A stretch of DNA of 64,000 bases, taken from positions 1 to 64,000 of the forward strand of contig LUQO01000003.1 in assembly GCA_001627865.1 (NCBI GenBank). Direction: 5' to 3'. Below the pieces are notes generated by a model. That model saw only the letters and a list, made by a program, of their open reading frames with translations, had not been told where the DNA came from and did no database searches. Positions 17,459 through 27,360 of this stretch are shown here, in pieces; within the stretch, counting starts at the first letter, position 1; each line of letters opens with the position of its first letter. The translations under genes were made by a program, and so were the position numbers. The stretch is from SAR324 cluster bacterium REDSEA-S27_B3. GTDB lineage: Bacteria > SAR324 > NAC60-12.

Positions 17459-18676
17459 ATGAAACAGTCTATGCCCTCTACAACCTTGATACGCAGCGCA
17501 AAAATCGCAACCATGACTTCAAACAAACCTTATGGCTTGATAGAGAATGGAGCGCTTGTCATAGCAGATGGACTGATCAGCTGGGTCGGTGATCAATCAG
17601 AACTTCCTAATGAGTATGCCGGACTTCCGGAAAAAAATGCAGATAGGAAATTGATCACTCCGGCATTGATCGACTGTCACACTCATCTTGTTTACGGCGG
17701 CAGCCGTGCTAGTGAATTTGAGATGAGACTTAATGGAGCAAGTTACGAGGTAATCTCACGAAAAGGCGGAGGAATCCTCAGCACCGTTAAGGACACACGC
17801 AGTACAACTGATCAGGAATTACTGGAACAGTCACTGCCACGACTGGAAGCTTTGGTTGCTGAAGGTGCAGGGACAGTGGAAATAAAATCCGGATACGGCC
17901 TGGATAAGGAAACAGAAATCAAAATGCTGCGTGTGGCACGTAAATTAGGCCAGGAGCTTAATGTACGTGTTAAAACAACTTTCCTTGGCGCACACGCAAT
18001 TCCCCCGGAATTCAGCGGAAATGCAGACAAGTACATTGATTTTATTTGTGAAGATGTCCTGCCTGCAGTACATAGCGAAAAACTGGCTGACGCGGTTGAT
18101 GGATTTTGCGAAAAAATCGCTTTTACACCAAAACAGATTACAAAGGTTTTTGACAAGGCTTCGGCTCTGGGACTACCAATGAAACTGCATGCGGAACAGC
18201 TTTCGAATCTCGGCGGTGCCGTGCTGGCCGCAAGTTATGGAGCATTATCCGCAGATCATCTGGAATATCTTGATGCTGCCGGAGTTCAAGCTATGGGCGA
18301 ATCAGGAACAGTAGCAGTATTGCTTCCGGGGGCATTTTACTTTCTTCGCGAGTCAAAACTTCCGCCGCTTAATGAACTTCGTAAAGCCGGAGTTCCGATA
18401 GCCATTGCCACCGACTGCAATCCTGGTTCATCTCCGCTGACTTCGCCTCTGCTCTGCATGAACATGGGCTGTACACTTTTTGGTCTGGCTCCAGAAGAAG
18501 CGCTACACGGAGTGACTCGTACAGCGGCACAGGCCCTGGGAATCCAAAACGAAGTCGGCACAATTGAAATCGGCAAAAAAGCGGAACTGGCTATATGGGA
18601 TGTTGATCAACCGGCTGAACTGGCCTATAGGATCGGGCACAACCCGTTGGTAGAAAGAATTTATACTCAAAGCTAA
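17459..18676 (+). CDS. hutI: Imidazolonepropionase
   Basis: A 405-residue amidohydrolase that opens the imidazolone ring of 4-imidazolone-5-propanoate to give N-formimino-L-glutamate, step three of histidine degradation. Seen: ALIDCHTHLVYGG metal-binding HxH, EIKSGYGLD, THLGAHA-type segment (FLGAHAIPPEF), LHAEQLSNLGG, SADHLEYL and ATDCNPGSS. The ATG follows the antiporter stop without a gap; an internal Met a few codons on (MPSTTL) is an alternative start. A 128-bp gap separates it from hutH. Confidence 0.96.
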   Translation: MKQSMPSTTLIRSAKIATMTSNKPYGLIENGALVIADGLISWVGDQSELPNEYAGLPEKNADRKLITPALIDCHTHLVYGGSRASEFEMRLNGASYEVISRKGGGILSTVKDTRSTTDQELLEQSLPRLEALVAEGAGTVEIKSGYGLDKETEIKMLRVARKLGQELNVRVKTTFLGAHAIPPEFSGNADKYIDFICEDVLPAVHSEKLADAVDGFCEKIAFTPKQITKVFDKASALGLPMKLHAEQLSNLGGAVLAASYGALSADHLEYLDAAGVQAMGESGTVAVLLPGAFYFLRESKLPPLNELRKAGVPIAIATDCNPGSSPLTSPLLCMNMGCTLFGLAPEEALHGVTRTAAQALGIQNEVGTIEIGKKAELAIWDVDQPAELAYRIGHNPLVERIYTQS

Positions 18677-18804
18677 GCAAAAGAAAAATGCGAATAGATG
18701 TCATCCCTGTAGAACAAAGTTGGTTTTTTAAGCAATTGCTCTAAGTTTTCAGTAATGAATATTTTATATTTCAAACTTTTTTAATTTTTCTTCGGACACA
18801 TTTT

Positions 18805-20343
18805 ATGAGTATGATTCTCACACCTGGCAAAGTTACACTCGGGGAACTCTCCAATATTTATTGGGAAGGTTCGGCCACAGCCATTAGTCCTGAAACCAGA
18901 AGTGCTGTTGATAAGTCGGCTGATCTGATAAAAGAAGCATCTCTAGCTGACTCGCCCATATACGGAATAAACACCGGATTTGGCAAACTGGCCGGTACAC
19001 GTATTCCCGCGGAAAAAACCACCCTTTTGCAGCGGAACCTTATTCTCTCCCATTGCTGCGGCGTAGGAGATCCTCTTCCAGAAAATGTTGTAAGGCTAAT
19101 CATGTCTCTCAAACTCATTTCTCTGGGGAGAGGTGCTTCCGGAGCACGCTGGCAGATTATTGAACAGATTTCCGCATTGCTGAAACACGACGTAATCCCT
19201 GTTATTCCAGAGCAGGGTTCGGTCGGTGCTTCTGGAGATCTTGCTCCGCTAGCCCACTTGGCAGCAGTTTTAATAGGAGAAGGTGAAGCCGTTTTCCAAG
19301 GACAAAACTTATCCGGCGCTGATGCCTTGCGGAAGATAGGACGCAAACCGCTGGTTCTGGCCGTAAAGGAAGGATTGGCCATGATCAATGGAACACAGGT
19401 TTCTACCGCCCTCGCATTGGCCGGAGTATTTGAAGGCTGGCGCTGCGTGATCAATGCCTTGATTACAGGAGCGCTTACCACTGACGCGGCAATGGCCTCA
19501 ACTGTTCCATTTCATGCAGAAATACAGGCGCTGCGCGGACATCAAGGACAGATCGATGCTGCCAGGTCGCTGCAGAAACTGATGGACGACTCTGAAATCC
19601 GCAGATCACACCTTGATGGAGATACACGAGTGCAGGATCCTTATTGTATCCGCTGCCAGCCCCAGGTTACCGGAGCATGTATTGATTTGTTGAGACAGGC
19701 GGCAAATACACTTGAAATTGAAGCTAATGCTGTGACAGATAACCCGCTTGTGTTGTCAAACGGTGAGATTGTTTCCGGAGGCAATTTTCACGCCGAACCA
19801 GTCGCCTTTGCTGCAGACCAGACCGCGCTGGCACTGGCCGAAATTGGAGCAATTTCACAGCGTCGTATTGCCCTGCTGGTTGATCCTAATCTGAATTTTG
19901 GTTTGCCTCCGTTTTTGTCTCCGGACGCCGGAGTTAATTCCGGATTCATGGTGGCAGAAATCGCTTCCGCGGCGCTGATGTCAGAGAATAAACACCTCGC
20001 GAATCCCTGCTCAACAGACTCCACGCCAACCAGCGCTGATCAGGAAGATCATGTTTCCATGTCCACACATGCGGCACGCAGGCTGCTGAAAATGACAGAC
20101 AATCTCAGAAATATTCTGGGCATTGAACTGCTGTCCGCTGCGCAAGGTCTGGAATTTAGAAAACCGCTTAAGACCAGCTCAAATTTAAACAAAGTGCTGA
20201 CAGGACTGCGAAAAAGTATTTCTCACTTAGAGGAAGACCGCAGCCTCTCCCCAGACATTGAAAAAGCCGCACAATTAATTCAAAATGGTATCCTGATTCA
20301 AGCCGCCAGTGATGTTCATTTTCCAAACTTAGCAAGCAGATGA
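18805..20343 (+). CDS. hutH: Histidine ammonia-lyase
   Basis: A 512-residue lyase that removes ammonia from L-histidine to give trans-urocanate. The MIO-forming triad Ala142-Ser143-Gly144 lies in [14 protein letters not shown] at the family's canonical position. [11 protein letters not shown] (catalytic Tyr loop) and [23 protein letters not shown] are also present. The length matches the family. The ATG lacks an obvious Shine-Dalgarno. The stop overlaps the hutG start by 4 bp. Confidence 0.98.
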   Translation: MSMILTPGKVTLGELSNIYWEGSATAISPETRSAVDKSADLIKEASLADSPIYGINTGFGKLAGTRIPAEKTTLLQRNLILSHCCGVGDPLPENVVRLIMSLKLISLGRGASGARWQIIEQISALLKHDVIPVIPEQGSVGASGDLAPLAHLAAVLIGEGEAVFQGQNLSGADALRKIGRKPLVLAVKEGLAMINGTQVSTALALAGVFEGWRCVINALITGALTTDAAMASTVPFHAEIQALRGHQGQIDAARSLQKLMDDSEIRRSHLDGDTRVQDPYCIRCQPQVTGACIDLLRQAANTLEIEANAVTDNPLVLSNGEIVSGGNFHAEPVAFAADQTALALAEIGAISQRRIALLVDPNLNFGLPPFLSPDAGVNSGFMVAEIASAALMSENKHLANPCSTDSTPTSADQEDHVSMSTHAARRLLKMTDNLRNILGIELLSAAQGLEFRKPLKTSSNLNKVLTGLRKSISHLEEDRSLSPDIEKAAQLIQNGILIQAASDVHFPNLASR

Positions 20344-21152
20344 ACCCTGTTGAAGTTTCAGAAAAAAGCGGTCCTGTAATACTTGGACAGCCTCACGGAG
20401 GTGTATTCATCCCTCCGGAATTGTCCAGCAGACTAAATGATCGTGGTCGCACGCTGGCCGACACTGACTGGCATATTCACCGGCTCTACGAAGGATTGCT
20501 TACGCAAGCAACGGTCGTGCAGGCCAATTTTTCGCGATATGTAATAGACGCCAACCGTGACCCTTCAGGAAACTCACTATATCCGGGACAAAACACCACA
20601 GGACTTTGTCCTATAATAGATTTCGAAGGACAATCGATCTATAATGAAGGCGAAGAACCCGATGAAGCTGAAATTGAAAAACGACGGCAAACCTGGCATG
20701 CGGCGTACCATGCTGCTCTTATGGAGCAGATCGAACGAGTCCGGAATCAGCTTGGAGTTGTCTTGTTATTTGATTGTCACTCGATCCGCTCAGAACTGCC
20801 TTTCCTGTTTGAGGGACAGCTTCCGGACTTAAATCTGGGTACGAACAACGGGGCCACTTGTGCTACGGAAATTGAACAGTCTGCTTTCGATGTTTGTTCT
20901 GCAGCCGAGGGGTATACTTCAGTGCTGAACGGACGTTTCAAAGGGGGTTGGACTACACGTCATTATGGAAAGCCTTCAGAAGGCATACACGCCATCCAAC
21001 TCGAAATCACACAAAAAAATTACATGGAAGAAGTAGCACCATGGTCATTCCGAAGTGATCTGGCAAGCGGACTCCGTAATCAACTCAAAACTCTACTGAC
21101 CACTCTTGAAGAAATAGTGACAGGACTGATCAACACCAGCAAAGGAAATTAA
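20340..21152 (+). CDS. hutG: N-formylglutamate amidohydrolase
   Basis: A 270-residue N-formylglutamate deformylase that releases formate and L-glutamate, the last step of the HutF/HutG route. Motifs: [14 protein letters not shown] (first His), [43 protein letters not shown] and the GGWTTRHYG loop. ATG overlaps the hutH stop (ATGA), indicating translational coupling. The hutU ATG begins directly after the TAA. Confidence 0.94.
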   Translation: MNPVEVSEKSGPVILGQPHGGVFIPPELSSRLNDRGRTLADTDWHIHRLYEGLLTQATVVQANFSRYVIDANRDPSGNSLYPGQNTTGLCPIIDFEGQSIYNEGEEPDEAEIEKRRQTWHAAYHAALMEQIERVRNQLGVVLLFDCHSIRSELPFLFEGQLPDLNLGTNNGATCATEIEQSAFDVCSAAEGYTSVLNGRFKGGWTTRHYGKPSEGIHAIQLEITQKNYMEEVAPWSFRSDLASGLRNQLKTLLTTLEEIVTGLINTSKGN

Positions 21153-21153
21153 G

Positions 21154-22827
21154 ATGTCCGAATCAAAACATTCCCCCCGAACCATCCGAGCTCCTCGCGG
21201 TACCGAACTCAGCTGCCGCTCCTGGCTTATAGAAGCTCCGTACCGCATGATAATGAACAACCTCGATCCGGAGGTTGCTGAAAATCCTGATGAACTGGTG
21301 GTGTACGGCGGAATCGGCAAGGCTGCCCGTACCTGGAAGGACTTTGACCTGATAACCGAAACACTCAAAACACTTGGGGACGATGAAACTCTGCTTGTAC
21401 AGTCCGGAAAACCGGTAGGCGTGTTCCGTACGCATACGGACGCGCCCCGTGTGCTGATCGCAAACTCGAACCTTGTGCCGCACTGGGCGACGATGGATCA
21501 CTTTAACGAACTGGAGCGAAAGGGACTGATGATGTACGGACAGATGACTGCGGGCAGCTGGATTTACATTGCCTCACAGGGTATCGTGCAGGGTACCTAC
21601 GAAACTTTCGTTGAAGCAGGAAGACAGCACTATGACGGCAACCTTACCGGACGCTGGATCCTCACCGCCGGTCTCGGCGGCATGGGAGGAGCACAGCCGC
21701 TGGCAGCAACCATGGCCGGAGCCTCCTGCCTCGCAGTGGAATGCGATCCCACCCGCATTGATTTTCGTCTGCGTACACGCTACCTTGACGAGAGGGCCGA
21801 CAAACTGGACGATGCGCTTTCCATTCTCGACCAGGCTAAGGCCGAGGGACGTTCGGTTTCGGTCGGGCTGCTCGGCAATGCTGGTGAGATTGTTCCGGAG
21901 TTGGTGAAACGTGGAGCACGCCCTGATATTGTGACTGACCAGACCTCGGCACATGATCCCATCAACGGCTACCTGCCAATCGGCTGGACACTTGAGGAGT
22001 GGAAGGAGAAGCAGAAGAGTGACCCAAAGGCTGTGGTGAAGGCCGCACGTTCCTCAATGAAGGTGCATGTGCAGGCCATGCTCGATTTCTGGAACCAGGG
22101 AATCCCCACCGTGGACTACGGCAATAACATCCGCCAGTTCGCATTCGAAGAGGGGGTGAAGGATGCTTTTGCCTTTCCGGGTTTTGTACCAGCCTACATT
22201 CGGCCTCTCTTCTGTCGGGGCATTGGCCCATTCCGCTGGGCAGCTCTTTCGGGAGACCCTGAGGACATCTACAGTACCGACGCAAAGGTCAAGGAGTTAA
22301 TTCCGGACAACCCCCACCTGCACAACTGGATTGACATGGCACAGGAGCGCATCGCCTTCCAGGGGCTTCCCGCCCGCATCTGCTGGGTCGGCCTTGGAGA
22401 CCGCCATCGGCTTGGGCTGGCCTTCAACGAGATGGTGGCCAAAGGCGAACTCAAGGCACCGGTGGTTATCGGACGCGACCACCTCGACAGCGGCTCGGTC
22501 GCTTCCCCCAACCGTGAAACCGAGGCGATGAAGGACGGTTCTGACGCAGTTTCAGACTGGGCTTTGCTGAATGCGCTGCTAAATTGCGCGTCCGGGGCAA
22601 CATGGGTCAGCTTCCACCACGGAGGCGGTGTAGGCATCGGATTCAGCCAGCATGCGGGTTTCGTGATCTGCTGCGACGGCACTCCGGAGGCCACAAGGCG
22701 CATCGAGCGTGTTCTCTGGAACGATCCCGCTAGCGGAGTGATGCGCCACTCAGATGCAGGCTACGAAACAGCTCTTGACTGTGCAAGAGAACAAGGACTG
22801 AACCTTCCTGGAATTCTTGATGGTTAG
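21154..22827 (+). CDS. hutU: Urocanate hydratase
   Basis: A 557-residue NAD+-dependent urocanase converting urocanate to imidazolonepropionate, step two of the pathway. Landmarks: PEELVVYGG-type start ([17 protein letters not shown]), [42 protein letters not shown] (NAD site), [17 protein letters not shown], and the strongly conserved [22 protein letters not shown] tail region (no contiguous copy given beyond this). A Shine-Dalgarno (aaagga) precedes the ATG. From this gene on the DNA is clearly richer in G+C (a sampled 60-base line is ~72%) than hutH, in the same operon (~50%). Confidence 0.98.
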   Translation: MSESKHSPRTIRAPRGTELSCRSWLIEAPYRMIMNNLDPEVAENPDELVVYGGIGKAARTWKDFDLITETLKTLGDDETLLVQSGKPVGVFRTHTDAPRVLIANSNLVPHWATMDHFNELERKGLMMYGQMTAGSWIYIASQGIVQGTYETFVEAGRQHYDGNLTGRWILTAGLGGMGGAQPLAATMAGASCLAVECDPTRIDFRLRTRYLDERADKLDDALSILDQAKAEGRSVSVGLLGNAGEIVPELVKRGARPDIVTDQTSAHDPINGYLPIGWTLEEWKEKQKSDPKAVVKAARSSMKVHVQAMLDFWNQGIPTVDYGNNIRQFAFEEGVKDAFAFPGFVPAYIRPLFCRGIGPFRWAALSGDPEDIYSTDAKVKELIPDNPHLHNWIDMAQERIAFQGLPARICWVGLGDRHRLGLAFNEMVAKGELKAPVVIGRDHLDSGSVASPNRETEAMKDGSDAVSDWALLNALLNCASGATWVSFHHGGGVGIGFSQHAGFVICCDGTPEATRRIERVLWNDPASGVMRHSDAGYETALDCAREQGLNLPGILDG

Positions 22828-22890
22828 AGAATGAACATCGTGAGTTGTAAATTAAAAGTGTATTATCTGAAATCCTAGAGTTAGAAAAAA

Positions 22891-25179
22891 ATGAAAAATG
22901 TGGTCGCAAGTGAACTGGTCGGTGCGGCGTGGCCATCGGCGCAGCCGGGGTCGGATCCGGTGCTCTATGGACACGTCTCACTGGACCCGCTGGGGGCGTT
23001 CGAGGCACGCAGTCTTCAGACTTTCCGGCTGGTGTACACTGTGGGGCGCTACGGGATTGATGACACCGGCAGCATCCGCGTGGTTTTTCGTTTCATGGGC
23101 GACTGGGGAGCGCTACAGACGGGAGACCCAAAAGGATACAACTACGTCACCGCCCACGCGAGTACGAAAGCGCGGCTCTCGCTGAACTATGCTAACACCG
23201 GGCATCAGCGCCCGTGGTTCAAGTCTCTTACGGTCAAGCTGCACGGCGGCTACCTGCGCGAGGGGGACACCATCACACTCGTTTTTGGAGACACCTCACA
23301 GGGATCTCCCGGAATGCAGATGCAGACTTTTTGTGAGCCGGGATTCGAATTCAAGGTACTGGCGGACGTCTGCGCCGTGGGGCATTATTACCCATTGTCT
23401 GAAACTCCAAATATCTCAATCGTTCCCGGGAAAGTAAATGACTGGAAAGCTGTGCTGCCTTCGCTGCGTCGTCCCGGCGAGGTCTTTCGGATGGGGATCA
23501 AGGCCGAGGACAAGTGGGGCAATCCCACCGATCAGGCTTCCGGACGCTTCCGACTTGAGAGCAGTCATCCGGTTCAGGGCTTGCCGGAAACACTCGACTA
23601 TCCCCTTGGCGAAAAATCGATAGTGCTAAACAACCTTTCGGTTGAATCTCCGGGAGTCGTGCGCATCCGAGTGCTAGTCGAGTCAGGCGACTGCGTGGCA
23701 GAAGCCGGACCACTGCTGATCCGGGACGGAAGCGGTTCCGGCTACTGGGGCGATCTGCACGGACAGAGCGGCGAATCCATCGGCCTCACCACCTCACGGG
23801 ATTACTTTGAATTCGCCCGCAACCGCTCCTTTCTGGACGTGACCGGGCATCAGGCCAACGATTTTCAGGTCAACAACGCCTTCTGGAAATACCTCAACGA
23901 ACTCACTGCCGAGTACCACGAGGATGGTCGGTTCGTGGTGTTTCCGGGCTACGAGTGGTCGGGCAACACGGCGGTGGGCGGCGACCGCAACGTCTTTTTC
24001 CGAACCGAAGGCCGCCAGATTCGTCGCTCGTCCCATGCCTTGCTGGAGGACCGCACGGACCTGAACACCGATTCTTCCACGGCGGCACAGTTGTTTGAGG
24101 ACTTGCAGGGCGAGGACTGTGTGGTGTACGCTCATGTCGGGGGCCGCTATGCCGACATCACGCAGGCGCACGACCCCCGGCTGGAAACCGCAATGGAAAT
24201 CCATTCCGCATGGGGCACCTTCGAATGGATGCTGACGGACGGCTTCCCGCTCGGCCATCGTTCCGGGGTGGTCTGCAACAGCGACGGGCACAAGGGCCGT
24301 CCGGGCGCGAGCTATCCGGGGGCGTCCACTTTTGGTGCCTACGGCGGGCTGACCTGCTTTCTCACCGACGACCTTTCGCGGGACGGCATTTTCGAGTGTT
24401 TGCGGAGACGGCATCACTACGGCACCACCGGATGCCGAATGTACATGGACATCGCGGTGCAATTTGCCGAGGACGCGACGGTGTTCGAGCGCGACCCCAA
24501 CGCCTTTCCGGACGCCAAGCTATTTTCCTCCCGCGAGGTGATGATGGGCGACATCGTGCAGACCTCTGCCAGCGAAGCGACGCTCAAGCTCAACGTTCTT
24601 GCCCACGCGCCCATCGAGCGCATCGAGATTCGCAACGGCACGGAAGTGCTGGAAACCTTCCGGCCCTACGCCGCCGCTGATCTGGGGCAGCGCATCCGCG
24701 TGATCTGGAGCGGGGCGGAGTATCGCGGACGCGGACGGCAAAGCACATGGACAGGGCGGGCTGTTTTCAAAGGATGTCGCATCGAACGGTTTGCCAAAAT
24801 CAATGCCTGGAACCATGAGCGGCGGCTGGAGCGATGCAGTCGCGAAACCGTGGAGTGGGACGCAATCACCACCGGAAACTTCGGCGGCTTTGATGTCTGG
24901 CTGACCGAAGGCGAGGCGGCGGAACTGGACCTGAGCACCAATCGAGGTGCCCTCCGGAAACCGCTTTCCGAAATCGGCTTGGAAGATACCGTGCTGGAAG
25001 CGGGCGGGCTGGAGCGGAGGCTGCGCGTGTTTCGGCTTCCGGAAGAAAACCCGCACCGCGAAGTGCAGCACGAAATCCGTATTCCCCTCAAGTCTGAAGG
25101 TGACAACCCGCTCTGGATTTGCGTGACCACCGAGGACGGATTCCAGGCATGGAGCAGTCCTGTGTTTGTTTTCAGCTGA
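22891..25179 (+). CDS. DUF3604 family protein
   Basis: A 762-residue protein of the DUF3604 family, of unknown biochemical function. The N-terminal ~250 residues look like beta-sandwich repeats. The family core is then recognisable: YWGDLHGQSGES, DVTGHQAND, FPGYEWSGNT, VYAHVGGR, EIHSAWGTFEW, NSDGHKGRPGAS and LRRRHHYGTTGCR. The scattered conserved His/Asp residues resemble a PHP-like metal-dependent hydrolase, which is inference. No signal peptide is seen, so it is probably cytoplasmic. The gene is GC-rich (~60% by sampled line) and sits 63 bp behind hutU, facing the same way. A link to amino-acid or amine breakdown is suggested only by neighbourhood. Confidence 0.8.
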   Translation: MKNVVASELVGAAWPSAQPGSDPVLYGHVSLDPLGAFEARSLQTFRLVYTVGRYGIDDTGSIRVVFRFMGDWGALQTGDPKGYNYVTAHASTKARLSLNYANTGHQRPWFKSLTVKLHGGYLREGDTITLVFGDTSQGSPGMQMQTFCEPGFEFKVLADVCAVGHYYPLSETPNISIVPGKVNDWKAVLPSLRRPGEVFRMGIKAEDKWGNPTDQASGRFRLESSHPVQGLPETLDYPLGEKSIVLNNLSVESPGVVRIRVLVESGDCVAEAGPLLIRDGSGSGYWGDLHGQSGESIGLTTSRDYFEFARNRSFLDVTGHQANDFQVNNAFWKYLNELTAEYHEDGRFVVFPGYEWSGNTAVGGDRNVFFRTEGRQIRRSSHALLEDRTDLNTDSSTAAQLFEDLQGEDCVVYAHVGGRYADITQAHDPRLETAMEIHSAWGTFEWMLTDGFPLGHRSGVVCNSDGHKGRPGASYPGASTFGAYGGLTCFLTDDLSRDGIFECLRRRHHYGTTGCRMYMDIAVQFAEDATVFERDPNAFPDAKLFSSREVMMGDIVQTSASEATLKLNVLAHAPIERIEIRNGTEVLETFRPYAAADLGQRIRVIWSGAEYRGRGRQSTWTGRAVFKGCRIERFAKINAWNHERRLERCSRETVEWDAITTGNFGGFDVWLTEGEAAELDLSTNRGALRKPLSEIGLEDTVLEAGGLERRLRVFRLPEENPHREVQHEIRIPLKSEGDNPLWICVTTEDGFQAWSSPVFVFS

Positions 25180-25377
25180 AGCTGCATAAACTTTGCAAAG
25201 AGCACCTTCAATCTTCATACTTGATTCTGTTTCATTAACCTCAATGAAGTAAAAGATTTATTATCATAGCATAACCACAAGTCCTCCTGTTTTAATATGT
25301 TTTCCGGAAGGCAGTGTGATTCCAGACTGAAATGTAAAAATGTATTGAACCAATAATTTTTATTCAAAGGCTGATCC

Positions 25378-26844
25378 ATGAAAACACCTGCACCAAACCC
25401 AACCGACCACAACCAGTGGTATCCCTTTCAGGACCGTCCACTTCCCTCCAGAAGCAGCCAGCCTGCTGAGAACTCCGCAGTGGTTCCAGTTTTTGACCCC
25501 GCACCGCTGCCAGAAAGCTCACGCTTTGTGGTGATCGGGGCCGGGGTGCATGGCATGTCAACGGCCTGGCACCTGGCGATGTCCCTGGAGAAATCCGGCA
25601 AGGGCAAGGGATCCGAGGTGGTGCTGATAGACAAACAGGGTCCGGGCGCGGGCGCAACTGGTCTGGCCTGTGGCTGCATCCGCAACCTTTACATGACCGG
25701 ACCGCTCCACGCGATTCTGCGTGAAAGCGTACAGGTCTGGGAAAGCGATCCCGTCAATCTTGGGTTCCAGCAGGTAGGTTATGTGTCCATCGGAGAATCT
25801 AATCAGGAAGCCGATTATGTCAAGCTGAACCAGAGTCAGATTGACAGTGGATATCCTTCGGACATTTACGTCGGCAAAGACGCTGGGGCCTTTCTGAAAT
25901 CCATATGGCCGGATTTTCGTACCGAACACTGTGACGTGGTATTACACGAAAAACCTTCCGGGTATGCGGGAACCCACATGGCATGCTGGGGTCTGGACCA
26001 GAAGTGCAGGCAATGGGGAGTGCAGAGGGTGTACGGTGCATCGGTAACCGGATTCGATCAGACCAACGGTCGCGTGCAGTCGGTACAAACCAGCACTGGC
26101 AGCATTCGTGTGGACGAGGCGGTGGTGTTGTCCACCGGAGCGTGGCTGCCCACTCTCACCGATCTGCTGGGACTTCCACGAAAACTTGAAGTACATTATC
26201 CGGATGGACACATTGAGCAGGAAATGGACATGTGGACCTACTGGCGGCTTTTGGAAGGAGAAGTGTATCTACCTGAGGGAACAGATTTCCGCACTGCAGA
26301 CGGCAAGGACAGCCCCGTGCTTCATGTTGAACTTATGAACACTCCAGTCGTGGGGCATGACGGAAAAGAAATGAAGGATTACGTGTACTGGTACACTCGC
26401 TATGCCGCCGAACGGGTTGGTGCTCCGGGACTGCAGGGCGGAACTATTCCAGTCAAGATGGGACCGGACGCGATACTGGAACCATACGGACACCTGAACG
26501 ACCTCTATCAGGCTGACCCGTGGTTCGCTGATTACTACTGTCGTGTTACCGAAATGCTGTTTGGACGTTTTGACAACAACCTGCGACCGCACTTCAAGGA
26601 TCGGCGCAACGGCGGAATCGGGGCCTTTACTCCGGACAACGTGCCTATATTCGATTGGGTGACGGATAACGTCTTTATGACTGCAGATTCAAACCACGGA
26701 TTCAAGATGATCGGTGTGGGTAAACTTGTCGCCCGATTGCTGTCCACCGGAACCACTCCGGACGAACTCAAGCCCTTCGCGTTTCGTCGCTTTGCTGAGG
26801 GCAGGACCTACGGAGACCGCAACTCCAACTGTCCTTGGGTATAA
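25378..26844 (+). CDS. FAD-dependent oxidoreductase (DAO family)
   Basis: A 488-residue glycine-oxidase/sarcosine-dehydrogenase-like flavoprotein. The dinucleotide-binding motif is RFVVIGAGVHGMSTAWHLA at about residue 49, followed by LIDKQGPGAGATGLACGCIRNLY and the C-terminal DAO strand MTADSNHGFKMIGVGKLVA. The first ~45 residues form a Pro/Ser-rich lead absent from many relatives. Such enzymes oxidise amino acids or N-methyl amines. It lies 198 bp after the DUF3604 gene in the same GC-rich stretch, so the two may travel together. Substrate unknown. Confidence 0.88.
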   Translation: MKTPAPNPTDHNQWYPFQDRPLPSRSSQPAENSAVVPVFDPAPLPESSRFVVIGAGVHGMSTAWHLAMSLEKSGKGKGSEVVLIDKQGPGAGATGLACGCIRNLYMTGPLHAILRESVQVWESDPVNLGFQQVGYVSIGESNQEADYVKLNQSQIDSGYPSDIYVGKDAGAFLKSIWPDFRTEHCDVVLHEKPSGYAGTHMACWGLDQKCRQWGVQRVYGASVTGFDQTNGRVQSVQTSTGSIRVDEAVVLSTGAWLPTLTDLLGLPRKLEVHYPDGHIEQEMDMWTYWRLLEGEVYLPEGTDFRTADGKDSPVLHVELMNTPVVGHDGKEMKDYVYWYTRYAAERVGAPGLQGGTIPVKMGPDAILEPYGHLNDLYQADPWFADYYCRVTEMLFGRFDNNLRPHFKDRRNGGIGAFTPDNVPIFDWVTDNVFMTADSNHGFKMIGVGKLVARLLSTGTTPDELKPFAFRRFAEGRTYGDRNSNCPWV

Positions 26845-26853
26845 ATAATGATG

Positions 26854-27057
26854 TTATAAGCGGATATTATGACCTGTAGGCATCATATCATCTGAAGGAG
26901 CCTCACCATGCAATCTGCTGTATTCCTTCCTTTTGCATTGGTCCATTTTATCACCTTTGCAAAACTGATTTATAAATCCTCTGCACGCCAAATCTTTGAC
27001 TTCACTGTATTTCCTGAAAAACCCACAAGTTGTCAGCTTTTCACATTCCTGAGCCAT
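26854..27057 (-). CDS. Small conserved Cys-rich protein
   Basis: A 67-residue protein with five Cys (positions 5, 11, 25, 33, 41). The pattern CRGFINQFCKGDKMDQCKRKEY then LHGEAPSDDMMPTG is one I recognise as recurring in small uncharacterised bacterial proteins; the Cys set suggests zinc or Fe-S binding. A strong Shine-Dalgarno (ggagtga) precedes the ATG at 27057, which supports this strand over the opposite frame. It converges on the FAD oxidoreductase gene. Function unknown. Confidence 0.75.
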   Translation of the reverse strand: MAQECEKLTTCGFFRKYSEVKDLACRGFINQFCKGDKMDQCKRKEYSRLHGEAPSDDMMPTGHNIRL

Positions 27058-27304
27058 ATTTCACTCCTCAAACATAATGCAGCAACCTATTTATATAAGC
27101 CTGATGATGCTGTTTTCAAAGAAGACTTATCTGGCTGTTTTACACAGATCAATTTTTTGTAACAGCCCTTATATAAACCGCATTTTATATTTTAAAATCA
27201 AGCTGGTCAATACAAAATCTCAAATATTCAATTCCATTAAATTATAATGTTTAGTGCGCAGTCAGATACGGAGGTCCATCATAGGCTCAGCTGTTGCATA
27301 GACA
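27058..27304. other. Intergenic region before the REP-associated transposase
   Basis: AT-rich stretch between the leftward Cys-rich gene and the rightward transposase. It should hold the promoter of the former. It contains ttatataa twice about 85 bp apart. No gene is supported here. Confidence 0.5.
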
Positions 27305-27323
27305 TAATTAGGGTCAGAGTAGT
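27305..27323 (+). repeat. RAYT-linked REP-type sequence
   Basis: Reads taattagggtcagagtagt, 38 bp before the transposase ATG. An identical inverted copy lies alone at 13770-13788. The agggtcagagta word is commonly seen beside Y1 HUH transposases of this type. Confidence 0.7.
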
Positions 27324-27360
27324 TTAATTTCCATAAGTAACCAAAAGAATTCAACAAGAA

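Noticed and set aside
18858-19481. Long minus-strand open frame opposite hutH
   Set aside because: It lies fully inside hutH, whose family motifs are complete; composition-driven shadow.
23794-25218. Two long minus-strand open frames opposite the DUF3604 gene
   Set aside because: High GC removes stop codons on the other strand; no protein motifs, and DUF3604 signatures are clear on the plus strand.
26908-27162. Plus-strand frame opposite the Cys-rich gene
   Set aside because: No motifs; the minus-strand gene has conserved Cys pattern and strong Shine-Dalgarno.
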